Assembly: GCA_004195515.1 (NCBI GenBank)
Contig: PSPR01000012.1
Span: forward strand, 49,087-92,212
Direction: 5' to 3'
Origin: Methanobacteriota archaeon
GTDB lineage: Archaea > Thermoplasmatota > Poseidoniia > Poseidoniales > Poseidoniaceae
Length of the DNA: 43,126 nucleotides
Part shown: one piece after another, positions 8,601-15,398 of the stretch
How positions within the stretch are numbered: the first letter of the stretch is position 1
Layout: every line of letters begins with the position of its first letter
The notes under the pieces: model-generated
Seen by the model: the letters and a program-made list of their open reading frames with translations, nothing else
What the model was told of the DNA's origin: nothing
Databases searched by the model: none
Program-made: the position numbers and the translations under genes

Positions 8601-9410
8601 AACCTTGGCTCCCCAAACCCAACCCCCAATGCCCTGGGCAAGTACCATGACTAGCAGAATTACGCCAATCCCCGCTGGGCCTAATTGAAGACTCTCATCT
8701 AAGTATAGTGGAATTCCGGCCTCAAGAGCACCGGTAGCAAGGGTCGCTAATACAATTAATAAGCCGATTCGAAGAAAAATCGGATTCTGAATAAAGACTT
8801 TCAGTGGCACAGAACCTTGAGCGGGTTGGCCGCCTTCACCCAATTCTTTGGTCGTTACATAGATCAAAGGAATTACCGCGGCGGTTAAAGCGGCTAGAGT
8901 GATAAATGCAAAATTTGGACCGTAAGCATAACTCACACCACCCACAACTGGACCGAGTAAACCACCAATCGTAGCAAAGGCGATAAGTTTTCCAGTAACC
9001 TCGCCAAAATTGTTCGGCCAAATTGAACTAGCTGCTGCAAAACCAGCCGTCATTATTGCCGCGCCTGAAGCTCCGTGCAATAATCGAGCAAGGGCTAAAA
9101 TCATGAAACCATTATAGCCGAAATCCATTATCGCAACTAAATATAGAAGAGCAGATATAGTCAATAAAATCAAGGAGGTAAGGATGGTTTTCCCCGGTCC
9201 GAATCGATCGGTTATCCGTCCGGTTTTCGGGCCCAAAAAGAATAGAGGTACAGCCCAAAGAGAAACCAAAGCAGTAACTTGAGTATTCGACATCAAGAAC
9301 TGGGCTTTCCATGATGGCAAAATTGGAACGATGAAGGCATAGCCAAGAAAATTAACGGTAAACGCCCCTGCTAGGGCCCAAAAGGCCCACTTTCGATCTG
9401 AGTCTTTCAC
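5559..9410 (-). CDS. MFS transporter fused to 2-oxoacid dehydrogenase E1 alpha and beta
   Basis: One uninterrupted 1283-residue frame. Residues 1-397 are a major facilitator transporter with about 12 helices and motif A-like GRITDRFGPGKT. A linker and an unassigned soluble stretch follow (about 398-565). Residues about 570-900 are E1 alpha of the branched-chain/pyruvate type, with the thiamine diphosphate motif GEGSSSSGEWWEA ending in ILQNNQ at 745-750 (GEG instead of GDG also occurs in branched-chain E1). Residues about 935-1283 are E1 beta (GEDMEVAGAFGMN, EHIGLYGLRGGLTGWG). E1 decarboxylates 2-oxo acids and passes the acyl group to E2; no E2 or E3 is in the window. The start is GTG at 9410, overlapping the receiver gene as GTGA, with GGAGG 7 nt upstream, which fixes the start firmly. 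The joining of a membrane carrier to E1 is unusual; the substrate is inferred to be a 2-oxo acid. Confidence 0.9.
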   Translation of the reverse strand: MKDSDRKWAFWALAGAFTVNFLGYAFIVPILPSWKAQFLMSNTQVTALVSLWAVPLFFLGPKTGRITDRFGPGKTILTSLILLTISALLYLVAIMDFGYNGFMILALARLLHGASGAAIMTAGFAAASSIWPNNFGEVTGKLIAFATIGGLLGPVVGGVSYAYGPNFAFITLAALTAAVIPLIYVTTKELGEGGQPAQGSVPLKVFIQNPIFLRIGLLIVLATLATGALEAGIPLYLDESLQLGPAGIGVILLVMVLAQGIGGWVWGAKVDRKGPVRYMKIGWVVVTISLIGAGLVAHYVSDIILAAYLIMMILGAFQFTIAAAQVPMLPMIDTATTNAYGEGSAGLAFGAFGTAWATGTIIGPLIIGPMYDLTNSWGLTIGVLAIPMAFGLWLTLKNQEMLTECYNTEMGKRNELEQLGGMYQMGQGQLPEIRGANWRPTSELKFQAPLPVEVAHNELLRFTAERHDGHLQLVGAVWDFLVRDETSFDGSQWHEFSNRFLDALNQGLTGRTKVKGLGEGEIIPQRDVELHLDRRGKRFLIDISLCLRRLAQYMSVTLEMRLEWQRMMVRTRELDGQIKNMFETGMETPDGSMFGGKGFRSTWQEGCVAAATALNRFPENQKGEDYHGDYVAPMIRDIGLCMAMGDTPKDLITAQIGKADSIMNGGHDGSGGRDLHIGCFHRGILPPTAPLPIATVTMTGMALAAWKQGLERYHLACIGEGSSSSGEWWEALNLAATRGLPIGFILQNNQIALDTPPINQSNVELWADKAVAMGMPSWTIDGSDPAAWHASVATAREFTMSGAGPTLIHVETMRGCGHAHHHDDLYLGAPSGTPSGYVNRDLLSYWEPKDPVPTHRRLLLDLGVSEEDLIEMELDESILLKSTMAEIEAMAWPQPETVTKGITSIHDADSHQDHLFRLKGNAINLETTSPLEVGEYSLTYAQSGGWTYSRAIKQAMSDIADRYGDDTMFIGEDMEVAGAFGMNVQLKEQHQDKLLDMPLCEAVIIHSATGAALSGMRPMAEIQFGGFAALAHNALINNAAMLRWRWGAAVPLTIRIPLGARTRSGPFHANMIESWYANDPGLIVLAPGTPQDAYDLLVEAAALDDPVVFLEHIGLYGLRGGLTGWGDNINQKVDTTSVNEAIDAGESYKIGKAGVIRGGDDLTLVTWGSMVHLAKKAADQMAKEGVEIEIIDLRTLIPFDAKTCVDSVCRTGRLVILQEGQWFGGLGHSVQGRILEEAFYALESAPCVIGALDTPVPFSPPLENHTIPSLEHVLKTLRLVAKE

Positions 9411-10426
9411 TCTTCTTCCTCCGATTCAGGTAAGGATTCAAGAACGTCAGCAAGCATTTGGACACCATCTTCAATCCGTGTTAGCAATGTCAAATCTGTA
9501 ACCGTGCCTGGCCGGCCCAAATCCCACATCAACTCGTGAATTGTTTCGTTGACCAATCGGGTGAATTCGAGAACTGCTGGGTCGATAATTGTCTTGTCTT
9601 TATCTTCGAGGATCGCTACCAATTCTGGTTTTTCCGAAAGTATTTGGTCCATCGTTTCTTCAATTTCTAATGCGATTCCATCAGCTTGATTCTGAAGAAT
9701 TTCTTCCATGCTCAACTTTGAACTCTTTCCGGAACCTAGAGTTGGAGCCTTTTTCTGTCCTGGTAATGCGGTTCCAATCGCCTCAGGCTCATCGATATCT
9801 GTGACCAAATTATTCAAAGCGACCCGCAAGACATTCGACATCAATCCTGGGTCGATTTCCAAATCGACCTCAATTCCTTCTTTTCCAAGTTGACCGAGTA
9901 TTTCTTCGATAAACTGAGTGTTGATTTTTTCCGGGCTGACCAAACTTTTCAGTACTGGTAATGCCCAAGATCCATCTCCCATCACCATACCGACATCGAA
10001 TGAGCCACCTCCACCAGATCCAGCCGCATTGCTGACATCGGCCGGTGGAGCGACGAATTGCTTCTTCGAATGCTTGTCCAATTGGCTTAAGAGATGATTC
10101 ATATCTACCGGTTTTGAAATGACTTCGCTAACACCCGCTCTAGCCGCACCGGTCAGATAATCTGGTGAACTATCACGCGATAGCATGACAATTCGGCATT
10201 TGAAGGCGAATTCAGGATCGCCCATCAAGCGTTGAGCCGCATCGATGGCATCACCGCTACGCCATTCTCCATCCATCAGAACGATTTCGGGCATGGTCGC
10301 CAATGCGGTACCTTCGGCTTGGCGTAAGGTTCCTGCACGGGTTACTTCGTAGCCTGCGCGCTCCAAAGTTCCGGCAAGTAAATTGCGACGACCTTCGTTC
10401 TCGTCGGCTACGATGAGTTTCGGCAC
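9407..10426 (-). CDS. Response-regulator receiver protein without DNA-binding domain
   Basis: 339 residues from the GTG at 10426. A longer GTG start at 10468 would put a strong hairpin inside the coding region and add residues before the natural beginning PKLIVADEN. Residues 1-120 form a CheY-like receiver: acidic pair D8-E9, phosphoacceptor D52 in IVLMDGEW, S83 in MLSRDSS and K105 in SKPVD. The rest (about 120-339) is acidic and largely helical, opens with a Gly/Ser linker, and shows no helix-turn-helix or enzyme motif. It probably receives phosphate from a histidine kinase outside the window and acts by protein contact. It is translationally coupled to the transporter-E1 fusion, so a link to that protein is plausible but unproven. 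Confidence 0.8.
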   Translation of the reverse strand: MPKLIVADENEGRRNLLAGTLERAGYEVTRAGTLRQAEGTALATMPEIVLMDGEWRSGDAIDAAQRLMGDPEFAFKCRIVMLSRDSSPDYLTGAARAGVSEVISKPVDMNHLLSQLDKHSKKQFVAPPADVSNAAGSGGGGSFDVGMVMGDGSWALPVLKSLVSPEKINTQFIEEILGQLGKEGIEVDLEIDPGLMSNVLRVALNNLVTDIDEPEAIGTALPGQKKAPTLGSGKSSKLSMEEILQNQADGIALEIEETMDQILSEKPELVAILEDKDKTIIDPAVLEFTRLVNETIHELMWDLGRPGTVTDLTLLTRIEDGVQMLADVLESLPESEEEE

Positions 10427-10443
10427 AATTGGGCTGGGGTATC

Positions 10444-10478
10444 CTAAACCCCTTAGAGGTTTAGCCACCTATGGTGGC
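10444..10478 (-). promoter_or_regulatory. Two adjacent hairpins between the ThiF-like and receiver genes
   Basis: CTAAACC-CCTTAGA-GGTTTAG (10444-10464) is directly followed by GCCACC-TAT-GGTGGC (10464-10478); all arms pair perfectly. They lie after the ThiF-like stop codon at 10481 and before the favoured receiver start at 10426. They may end or attenuate transcription, or stabilise processed mRNA. No run of T follows on the minus strand, so a simple terminator is uncertain. Confidence 0.5.
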
Positions 10479-10480
10479 TT

Positions 10481-11566
10481 TTAGCCATAGATTATGCCCT
10501 CTGGGTCCACACCATTCCACGCGATGATGCCGCCATCCAAATTGAATAACCTCTCACCTAGATATCCGGCTTGAAGAAGTAGAATTATGGCTAATTGAGA
10601 GCGCTGACCCGCTGTACAATGAACCAATATATCTCGATCTTTTGGAATACGATTTACCGCGCTTAAAATGTCTTCATGCATACATAAATCATCGACGCAT
10701 GAAATCTTAGATTTTTTATTTTCCATTTTAGATCTCACATCTATAAAATATGGTTTCCAACCAGCATCCATTTTGGATTTTGCATCTATTGCTGTAATCG
10801 AGTGGAACATTGATTCTACTGCGGCAGGTTTTGATTCTTCAAATTTACCTCGATTTGAACCTGAAAACGATAATGTTTTCATCGACATGTCCATCGCATC
10901 TATCAGCAATAATCTACCGACCAGAGGTTGACCAATCCCGATGATGATTTTGATCACTTCACTAGCTTGAATACTTCCGACCATCCCAGGCAGCACCCCT
11001 AAAACACCGGCATCAGAGCAAGATGGAATCAAATCGTTTGGAGGTGGAACGGGAAAGAGATCACGGTAGATCGGACCATGGTTCAGGTTGAATACAGACA
11101 CTTGGCCTTCAAATCTATATACCGAGCCATAGACCCATGGGATATCCAATTTTTTACAGGTGTCATCGATTAGATAACGAGTCGGCAAATTATCGGTGCC
11201 GTCGATTAGAACATCATGGCCCTTAATGAGTGCTATTGCATTGTTCTCAACCAATCTCTCATTGTGAATATTTACAATAATATTTGCATCTAATTGATTG
11301 ATAAATCGTTTCGCTGATTCGACTTTCGGAATCCCTACATCCTGGGTTCGATGGATTACTTGGCGCTGTAAATTACTTAAATCTACAATATCGTCATCGA
11401 TTATGGTTATTTTGCCAATTCCAGCAGCGGCTAGATATTGTAAAACCGGTGAGCCAAGACCGCCTGCGCCGATACAAACCACCTTTGCCTGGCTGAGTTT
11501 TGCTTGGCCTTGGGCGCCGACCTGAGGCAATAAGATATGGCGGGAGTGTCGGCTCAAGTCGACCAT
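10481..11566 (-). CDS. ThiF/MoeB/UbaA-family E1-like activating enzyme with C-terminal rhodanese domain
   Basis: 361 residues. The ATP-binding GAGGLGSPVLQYLAAAGIG, the DNLPTRYL segment and the Cys region IPSCSDAGVLGVLPG are those of the MoeB/ThiF/UBA4 group, which adenylates the C-terminal glycine of ubiquitin-like sulfur carriers. The last about 110 residues form a rhodanese domain with VHCTAGQRSQ, whose Cys would carry persulfide, as in MOCS3/MoeZ. Both zinc CxxC pairs of classical MoeB are missing: the first site reads IYRD where MoeB has CYRC, and none is seen in the linker. Likely roles are sulfur supply for molybdopterin or tRNA thiolation, and protein modification by small archaeal modifiers. 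It sits 9 nt after trxB with a GAGG 7 nt before the ATG. Confidence 0.88.
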   Translation of the reverse strand: MVDLSRHSRHILLPQVGAQGQAKLSQAKVVCIGAGGLGSPVLQYLAAAGIGKITIIDDDIVDLSNLQRQVIHRTQDVGIPKVESAKRFINQLDANIIVNIHNERLVENNAIALIKGHDVLIDGTDNLPTRYLIDDTCKKLDIPWVYGSVYRFEGQVSVFNLNHGPIYRDLFPVPPPNDLIPSCSDAGVLGVLPGMVGSIQASEVIKIIIGIGQPLVGRLLLIDAMDMSMKTLSFSGSNRGKFEESKPAAVESMFHSITAIDAKSKMDAGWKPYFIDVRSKMENKKSKISCVDDLCMHEDILSAVNRIPKDRDILVHCTAGQRSQLAIILLLQAGYLGERLFNLDGGIIAWNGVDPEGIIYG

Positions 11567-11575
11567 GTTGGGTCC

Positions 11576-12508
11576 TCAGTGTTGGGTGTCTTCAAGCCAG
11601 CGCTCTGCATCGATTGCAGCTTGGCAACCTAATCCGGCTGCGGTGATGGCTTGCCTATATCTGGTATCGACTACGTCACCGGCTGCAAAAATTCCAGGTA
11701 CAGATGTCATAGTGAGTTCTTTGTGAACCAAATATCCCTCATCGTCGGTCTCTAATTGACCTTCCAAAAAGCTAGTGATCGGTTTATGACCGATAGCGAT
11801 GAAGGCACCTGTAACCGCAATCTCTTCGGTCGAACCGTCACGAGGATCCTCTAAAATTGCACCGGTGAGGCCAGAATCATCTGATAGCCACTTGGTTACA
11901 GAGCGGAAAGTTTTGATCTCGATTTTTGGGTGGTTTGCTGCTCGGTCATACATTACTTGAGATGCTTTGAATACATCTCTTCGGTGAATCAATGTGACTT
12001 TTGAAGCGAATCGGGTGAGGAAGGTTGCCTCTTCCATCGCAGAATCTCCTCCGCCGATAACAATGATTTCTTGGTCGCGGAAGAAAGCGCCATCGCAGGT
12101 TGCACAAGTTGAGATGCCTCGGCCTTTTTGCTCTGCCTCTCCTTCTACACCGAGCCAAATCGCTTCAGCACCGGTGCATATGATTAGGGAATGGGCTTGG
12201 AATTCTTCACCTTCAGACCAAACTTTGAACGGACGGCTCGATGCATCGATTTTCTCGACATTGCGATCCTGGACCTCTAAACCGAAACGTTCTGCTTGCT
12301 GGCGTAATTGCATCATCATCTCTGGACCGCCAATACCTTCTGGATAACCGGGGAAATTTTCTACATCGCTGGTGAGCATCAATTGGCCACCGGACATATA
12401 ACCGCCAAACATTAGCGGATTCAGCATTGCGCGAGCATTATACAAGCCTGCTGTATAGCCTGCAGGCCCACTTCCGATGATAATGACATTTCGAACTTGA
12501 CCGGTCAT
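11576..12508 (-). CDS. trxB: Thioredoxin reductase
   Basis: 310 residues, the usual low-molecular-weight TrxR length. FAD-binding GSGPAG is at 12-17, the redox-active pair is C135-A-T-C138, the NADPH-site glycine motif IGGGDSAMEE starts near 150 with the arginine pair HRR downstream, and the C-terminal FAD motif is GIFAAGDVVD. It reduces thioredoxin or a similar disulfide protein with NADPH (or reduced coenzyme; the cofactor is not proven by sequence). It is the first gene of the run trxB - ThiF/rhodanese - receiver - E1 fusion. A perfect palindrome TGGCTTAAGCCA abuts its start codon. Confidence 0.96.
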   Translation of the reverse strand: MTGQVRNVIIIGSGPAGYTAGLYNARAMLNPLMFGGYMSGGQLMLTSDVENFPGYPEGIGGPEMMMQLRQQAERFGLEVQDRNVEKIDASSRPFKVWSEGEEFQAHSLIICTGAEAIWLGVEGEAEQKGRGISTCATCDGAFFRDQEIIVIGGGDSAMEEATFLTRFASKVTLIHRRDVFKASQVMYDRAANHPKIEIKTFRSVTKWLSDDSGLTGAILEDPRDGSTEEIAVTGAFIAIGHKPITSFLEGQLETDDEGYLVHKELTMTSVPGIFAAGDVVDTRYRQAITAAGLGCQAAIDAERWLEDTQH

Positions 12509-12560
12509 GGCTTAAGCCAAGGGCGAGTCATCTTTGAACATTGTCTAAAACACTTCAAAG
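12508..12560. promoter_or_regulatory. Inverted repeats in the trxB / membrane-hydrolase divergent region
   Basis: TGGCTTAAGCCA (12508-12519) is a perfect palindrome touching the trxB start codon. Further out, CTTTGAA (12532-12538) and TTCAAAG (12554-12560) are perfect 7-base arms 15 bases apart, enclosing an AT-rich core. The second pair is spaced like a site for a dimeric regulator and lies where a shared promoter would be. The sequence is observed; the role is inferred. Confidence 0.4.
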
Positions 12561-12583
12561 CGAATTGGTGATTGGGATGGGAT

Positions 12584-13126
12584 ATGGACGTAATATCTCA
12601 TTGGTTCTGGGGCATCCTTCTGACTAGGAAAAAGGTCTCTTGGAAAATCGCTGGTCCAATGGGAGTTCTGCCGGATTTGCTTGTATTCATCCCCGTGACA
12701 ATTATCTCGATGGCCCAAGGCATGGAACGTGTCAATGTCGATGATAGTACCGTCACAGCCGATTTTCATCCGTTGGGCTGGCAACTCTATCAATGGACTC
12801 ACTCTTTCATTTTCCCTTTTATGATTTTTCTCGTCGCTCTCTTCATTCTAAGAAAAAGGGAAGATTTCAAACGAACCGCTTTCATTTTTGTCATTCCTTG
12901 GATCGCTCATATCATTGCAGATATTCCGAGTCATACCTTGCAATTTTTCCCAACCCCGTTCCTCCATCCATTCAGCGATTGGATGTTTGACGGCATTAGA
13001 TGGTCGAATCCTTGGGTTTGGTTCACCAATGTTGGCTTGTTAGTTCTGTTATGGTTTATTCAGCACAAGCGTGGGAAGGATGCTCAAAGCATCGATCTGA
13101 GCGCAGACACAGCGGCTCTTGCATGA
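12584..13126 (+). CDS. Membrane protein resembling the DUF457/YdjM metal-dependent hydrolase family
   Basis: 180 residues from the ATG at 12584 (MDVISHWFWGILL). About four hydrophobic segments carry conserved-looking polar sites: SHWFWG near the N-terminus, GVLPDLLVF, YQWTHSFIFPF and WIAHIIADIPSH. The order H, LPD, THS, then H-x3-D matches the pattern of membrane-bound YdjM/DUF457 proteins, where these His and Asp residues are thought to bind metal. The substrate is unknown. The gene is divergent from trxB and its 3' end overlaps ribH by 43 bases tail to tail. The family call rests on motif order only. Confidence 0.55.
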   Translation: MDVISHWFWGILLTRKKVSWKIAGPMGVLPDLLVFIPVTIISMAQGMERVNVDDSTVTADFHPLGWQLYQWTHSFIFPFMIFLVALFILRKREDFKRTAFIFVIPWIAHIIADIPSHTLQFFPTPFLHPFSDWMFDGIRWSNPWVWFTNVGLLVLLWFIQHKRGKDAQSIDLSADTAALA

Positions 13127-13479
13127 GGTTCAAGCCGAGGCTCGATATGTTGAGTTTCTGCACCGGGTCCAATAATACCCAGACCTACCGGTTTTTCATG
13201 AACCAATTGTAGTTCGATTATGGTTTTGATTACCGCTTGTCCCATTGCTAAACCGTGTTGAGTTTGTCCTTTTTCAATGATTCCCAAGCAGGCAACACCA
13301 TCGATATCGTCGGATTCTAATAAGCGGTCCAATGCGAGCGGAACCTCCATGGCGCCTGGGACCCAAACCACCTTTTCGACGCTAAGCCCTTCTTTGGAAG
13401 CTTGATCGGTCGCATAAGCGAGCATTCTTTCGATCTGTACTTTGTGGAAACTGCCACAAATAATTCCAATATTGCTCAT
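13084..13479 (-). CDS. ribH: 6,7-dimethyl-8-ribityllumazine synthase
   Basis: 131 residues from the ATG at 13479; the ATG one codon upstream (13482) overlaps the ribE stop as ATGA, but GGAGG lies 7 nt before the second ATG and 4 before the first. Motifs: CGSFHK, VPGAMEVPLAL (substrate site) and IEKGQTQHGLAMGQAVI, whose His is the likely general acid/base. The length is at the short archaeal end. The enzyme condenses dihydroxybutanone phosphate from RibB with the pyrimidine to give lumazine, which RibE then dismutates to riboflavin. Last gene of the flavin operon. Confidence 0.94.
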   Translation of the reverse strand: MSNIGIICGSFHKVQIERMLAYATDQASKEGLSVEKVVWVPGAMEVPLALDRLLESDDIDGVACLGIIEKGQTQHGLAMGQAVIKTIIELQLVHEKPVGLGIIGPGAETQHIEPRLEPHARAAVSALRSML

Positions 13480-14081
13480 CATTGTCCCTCCATCAAGCGC
13501 TCGACCGTGTTGACTATTGTTTGGGTCATCGAATCGATTTCAATATTGACATTATCACCGAGATTTTTTGCACCTAACGATGTCAATCGTAAGGTTTCTG
13601 GAATTAGGTGGAGTGCAAAGCCGCTATCTTCGATAAAGCCGACTGTAAGGGAAACGCCATCGACTGCGATGAAGCCTTTTTCTTGAATGAAATGCATCAT
13701 ATCGTTTGGACAATCGATGAGTAGATCGATCATATCTTTGCCTTTGTCTTTGAGAATTATTTCTCCAGTCCCCATAATATGACCTGATAAGAGGTGACCA
13801 CCGATTTCGTCACCGAATTTTAAAGCCCGTTCTAGATTTACCCAATTGCCTACTGATTTCTCGCCCAGAGTGGTTAACAGAAGTGTTTCCGGGATAATAT
13901 CGAATGATACCAAAGACTCGTTTATCTCCACTACTGTTAAGCAGACACCTTCGACTGAAACCGAGGCACCTGTAACAAGTCCGTCAGTACTTACAATGCC
14001 AAAATCAAGCACCATTCGAACAACTTCTTCAGAGCCAAGAAATTCGATTCGGCCCATTCCTGCTACGATTCCTGTGAACAT
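13479..14081 (-). CDS. ribE: Riboflavin synthase, bacterial-type (two lumazine-binding domains)
   Basis: 200 residues from the ATG at 14081, which shares one base with the ribL stop (TGATG) and has AGGAGG 7 nt upstream. The sequence is a tandem repeat of two lumazine-binding domains: MFTGIV at the N-terminus, SVSVEGVCLTVVE in the first half and FIAVDGVSLTVGFI in the second, with LLSGHIMGTGEI between. This is the trimeric bacterial/eukaryotic riboflavin synthase that turns two lumazines into riboflavin. Most archaea instead use a separate RibC related to lumazine synthase, so this gene is likely a transferred replacement working with archaeal-style neighbours. Confidence 0.95.
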   Translation of the reverse strand: MFTGIVAGMGRIEFLGSEEVVRMVLDFGIVSTDGLVTGASVSVEGVCLTVVEINESLVSFDIIPETLLLTTLGEKSVGNWVNLERALKFGDEIGGHLLSGHIMGTGEIILKDKGKDMIDLLIDCPNDMMHFIQEKGFIAVDGVSLTVGFIEDSGFALHLIPETLRLTSLGAKNLGDNVNIEIDSMTQTIVNTVERLMEGQ

Positions 14082-14539
14082 CAAGCATCCTCCTGATCCA
14101 ATCGTTTTCTGGCAGCAGCCAAGTCCAAAATTCGAGCGATGATTTTGCGCGTCCCATCGAGATCGTCGCTCAAGCCTTCAACTCTGCAAACTTTGATTTG
14201 GCTCAAACCAGCATCATCAAGTTTTTTTTGAATTTTATCGACCGCGTGTACTTGGTCATAACCAAGAGCGATTATATCGGGATTTACCTGTGGTAAAATA
14301 TCGAAGATTGGTACCTCAGGCGGGTTACCAATAATTGTTTGGTCGACCGGTTTTAAGCCTTGAACCATCCGTTGACGCAGTTCTTGACCGGTCACCGGTT
14401 CATGTTTGCTATTACGAACGGTATCATCGTGAGCAACAACAACGGTAAGATGGTCTCCCAAGGCTTTTGCTTGTTCCAAATAATGAAGATGGCCAGCATG
14501 CAATAAGTCGAATACGCCAACAGCCATAATTCGAGTCAT
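14081..14539 (-). CDS. ribL: FAD synthase (archaeal RibL-type FMN adenylyltransferase)
   Basis: 152 residues from the ATG at 14539, chosen because GGAGG lies 7 nt upstream; a longer frame starting at 14557 has no such signal. The nucleotidyltransferase signature GVFDLLHAGHLHYL holds the HxGH motif, and the C-terminal stretch contains a short conserved-like segment rather than the bacterial RibF riboflavin kinase domain. The archaeal enzyme transfers AMP from an NTP to FMN to make FAD. Closely related glycerol-3-phosphate and ethanolamine-phosphate cytidylyltransferases share the fold, but the position between ribB and ribE favours RibL. A separate riboflavin kinase is needed elsewhere in the genome. 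Confidence 0.88.
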   Translation of the reverse strand: MTRIMAVGVFDLLHAGHLHYLEQAKALGDHLTVVVAHDDTVRNSKHEPVTGQELRQRMVQGLKPVDQTIIGNPPEVPIFDILPQVNPDIIALGYDQVHAVDKIQKKLDDAGLSQIKVCRVEGLSDDLDGTRKIIARILDLAAARKRLDQEDA

Positions 14540-14576
14540 CGGGCTTCCTCCAGTCATCGGGACAAGGTATCTATTC

Positions 14577-15272
14577 TTAGAGACCTAGGGCCGAAATCAA
14601 TTCGGCTCCAGTCAAGAATGGTATGCTGCGTTGTTCAGCCCAAACCCTCGCATCATCAACGCCCAGTGCCAGGTCGCCATCAGGTTGTAACATCTCTGCG
14701 CCGATTACCACCGGGGTCATACCGGCCAATCGAGCAAGGCCCACCGCCAATTCGGTATGGCCTTGTCGAGTTTTCAAACCGCCTTCGGATTCACGACAAA
14801 CCGGAATATGACCTGGAGTTCTAAACTCCTTACCCAAAGCGGCTAAAGGATCATCTTCTGGCTTCAGTTCAGCATAAAGCTCAGCAAAACGACGAGTGGT
14901 AAGAGCACGATCTCGATCTGTGATTCCAGTGAATGTATCCCGGTGGTTCAGCGAGAGCGTGAAAGCACTGCGGGTATCGTATTGGAGGTCATCGGTTTGG
15001 AGATGGGAGAGCACAGGGTGGTCTGCCGTCAAGCGAGCATCGGTGTGCAAATCCTGCAAATATGGTAATTGGAAGGCCTCTCCTACCTCATGGCCGATCG
15101 CCAAAAAGAGTAAACCACCGCAATCGAAACGAAGTTGGCGCATGGTTTGGGCAACTGCGCTTTGGCCGGGAAACAAAAGGTCGGTTTCGCCTTCACGGTT
15201 TTCTGCGTCGAAAAGGCAGACCGGATTTCCGAGGCGGAATGCTGCGACCGCGGCCTCGATGTGGGGTTCCAT
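14577..15272 (-). CDS. ribB: 3,4-dihydroxy-2-butanone 4-phosphate synthase
   Basis: 231 residues from the ATG at 15272 (MEPHIEAAVAAFRLG); the frame is open upstream to 15359 but the added residues are not family-like. Motifs are VCLFDAENREGETDLLFP (acidic metal/substrate loop), the D-R-T segment TGITDRDRALTTR, FRTPGHIPVCRESEGG and RQGHTELAVGLARLAG. It makes the four-carbon unit of riboflavin from ribulose 5-phosphate with Mg2+. There is no fused GTP cyclohydrolase II domain, as expected in archaea. First gene of ribB-ribL-ribE-ribH. No FMN riboswitch-like structure is evident upstream. Divergent from the endonuclease IV-like gene. Confidence 0.95.
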   Translation of the reverse strand: MEPHIEAAVAAFRLGNPVCLFDAENREGETDLLFPGQSAVAQTMRQLRFDCGGLLFLAIGHEVGEAFQLPYLQDLHTDARLTADHPVLSHLQTDDLQYDTRSAFTLSLNHRDTFTGITDRDRALTTRRFAELYAELKPEDDPLAALGKEFRTPGHIPVCRESEGGLKTRQGHTELAVGLARLAGMTPVVIGAEMLQPDGDLALGVDDARVWAEQRSIPFLTGAELISALGL

Positions 15273-15398
15273 GAGCCGGTCGGATTGGTTACTCCTCAAG
15301 AACCCAACTATTGTCGTTTTCAGGTAATTTTGGGACGGATGACGGAAAGGGGTTAACATAGGACACCACTTGGGCCTGACCTGCGGAGAGCGTAAGTC

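Noticed and set aside
10466-10468. GTG at 10468 as start of the receiver protein
   Set aside because: It lies inside the GCCACC-TAT-GGTGGC hairpin, has no ribosome site and adds residues ahead of the natural beginning of the receiver fold.
14896-15327. 143-residue open frame opposite ribB
   Set aside because: Antisense shadow of a clearly conserved enzyme; no domain or signal in its product.
15273-15398. FMN riboswitch in front of ribB
   Set aside because: I looked for the conserved RFN-element pieces and saw none; archaeal flavin genes also rarely use one.
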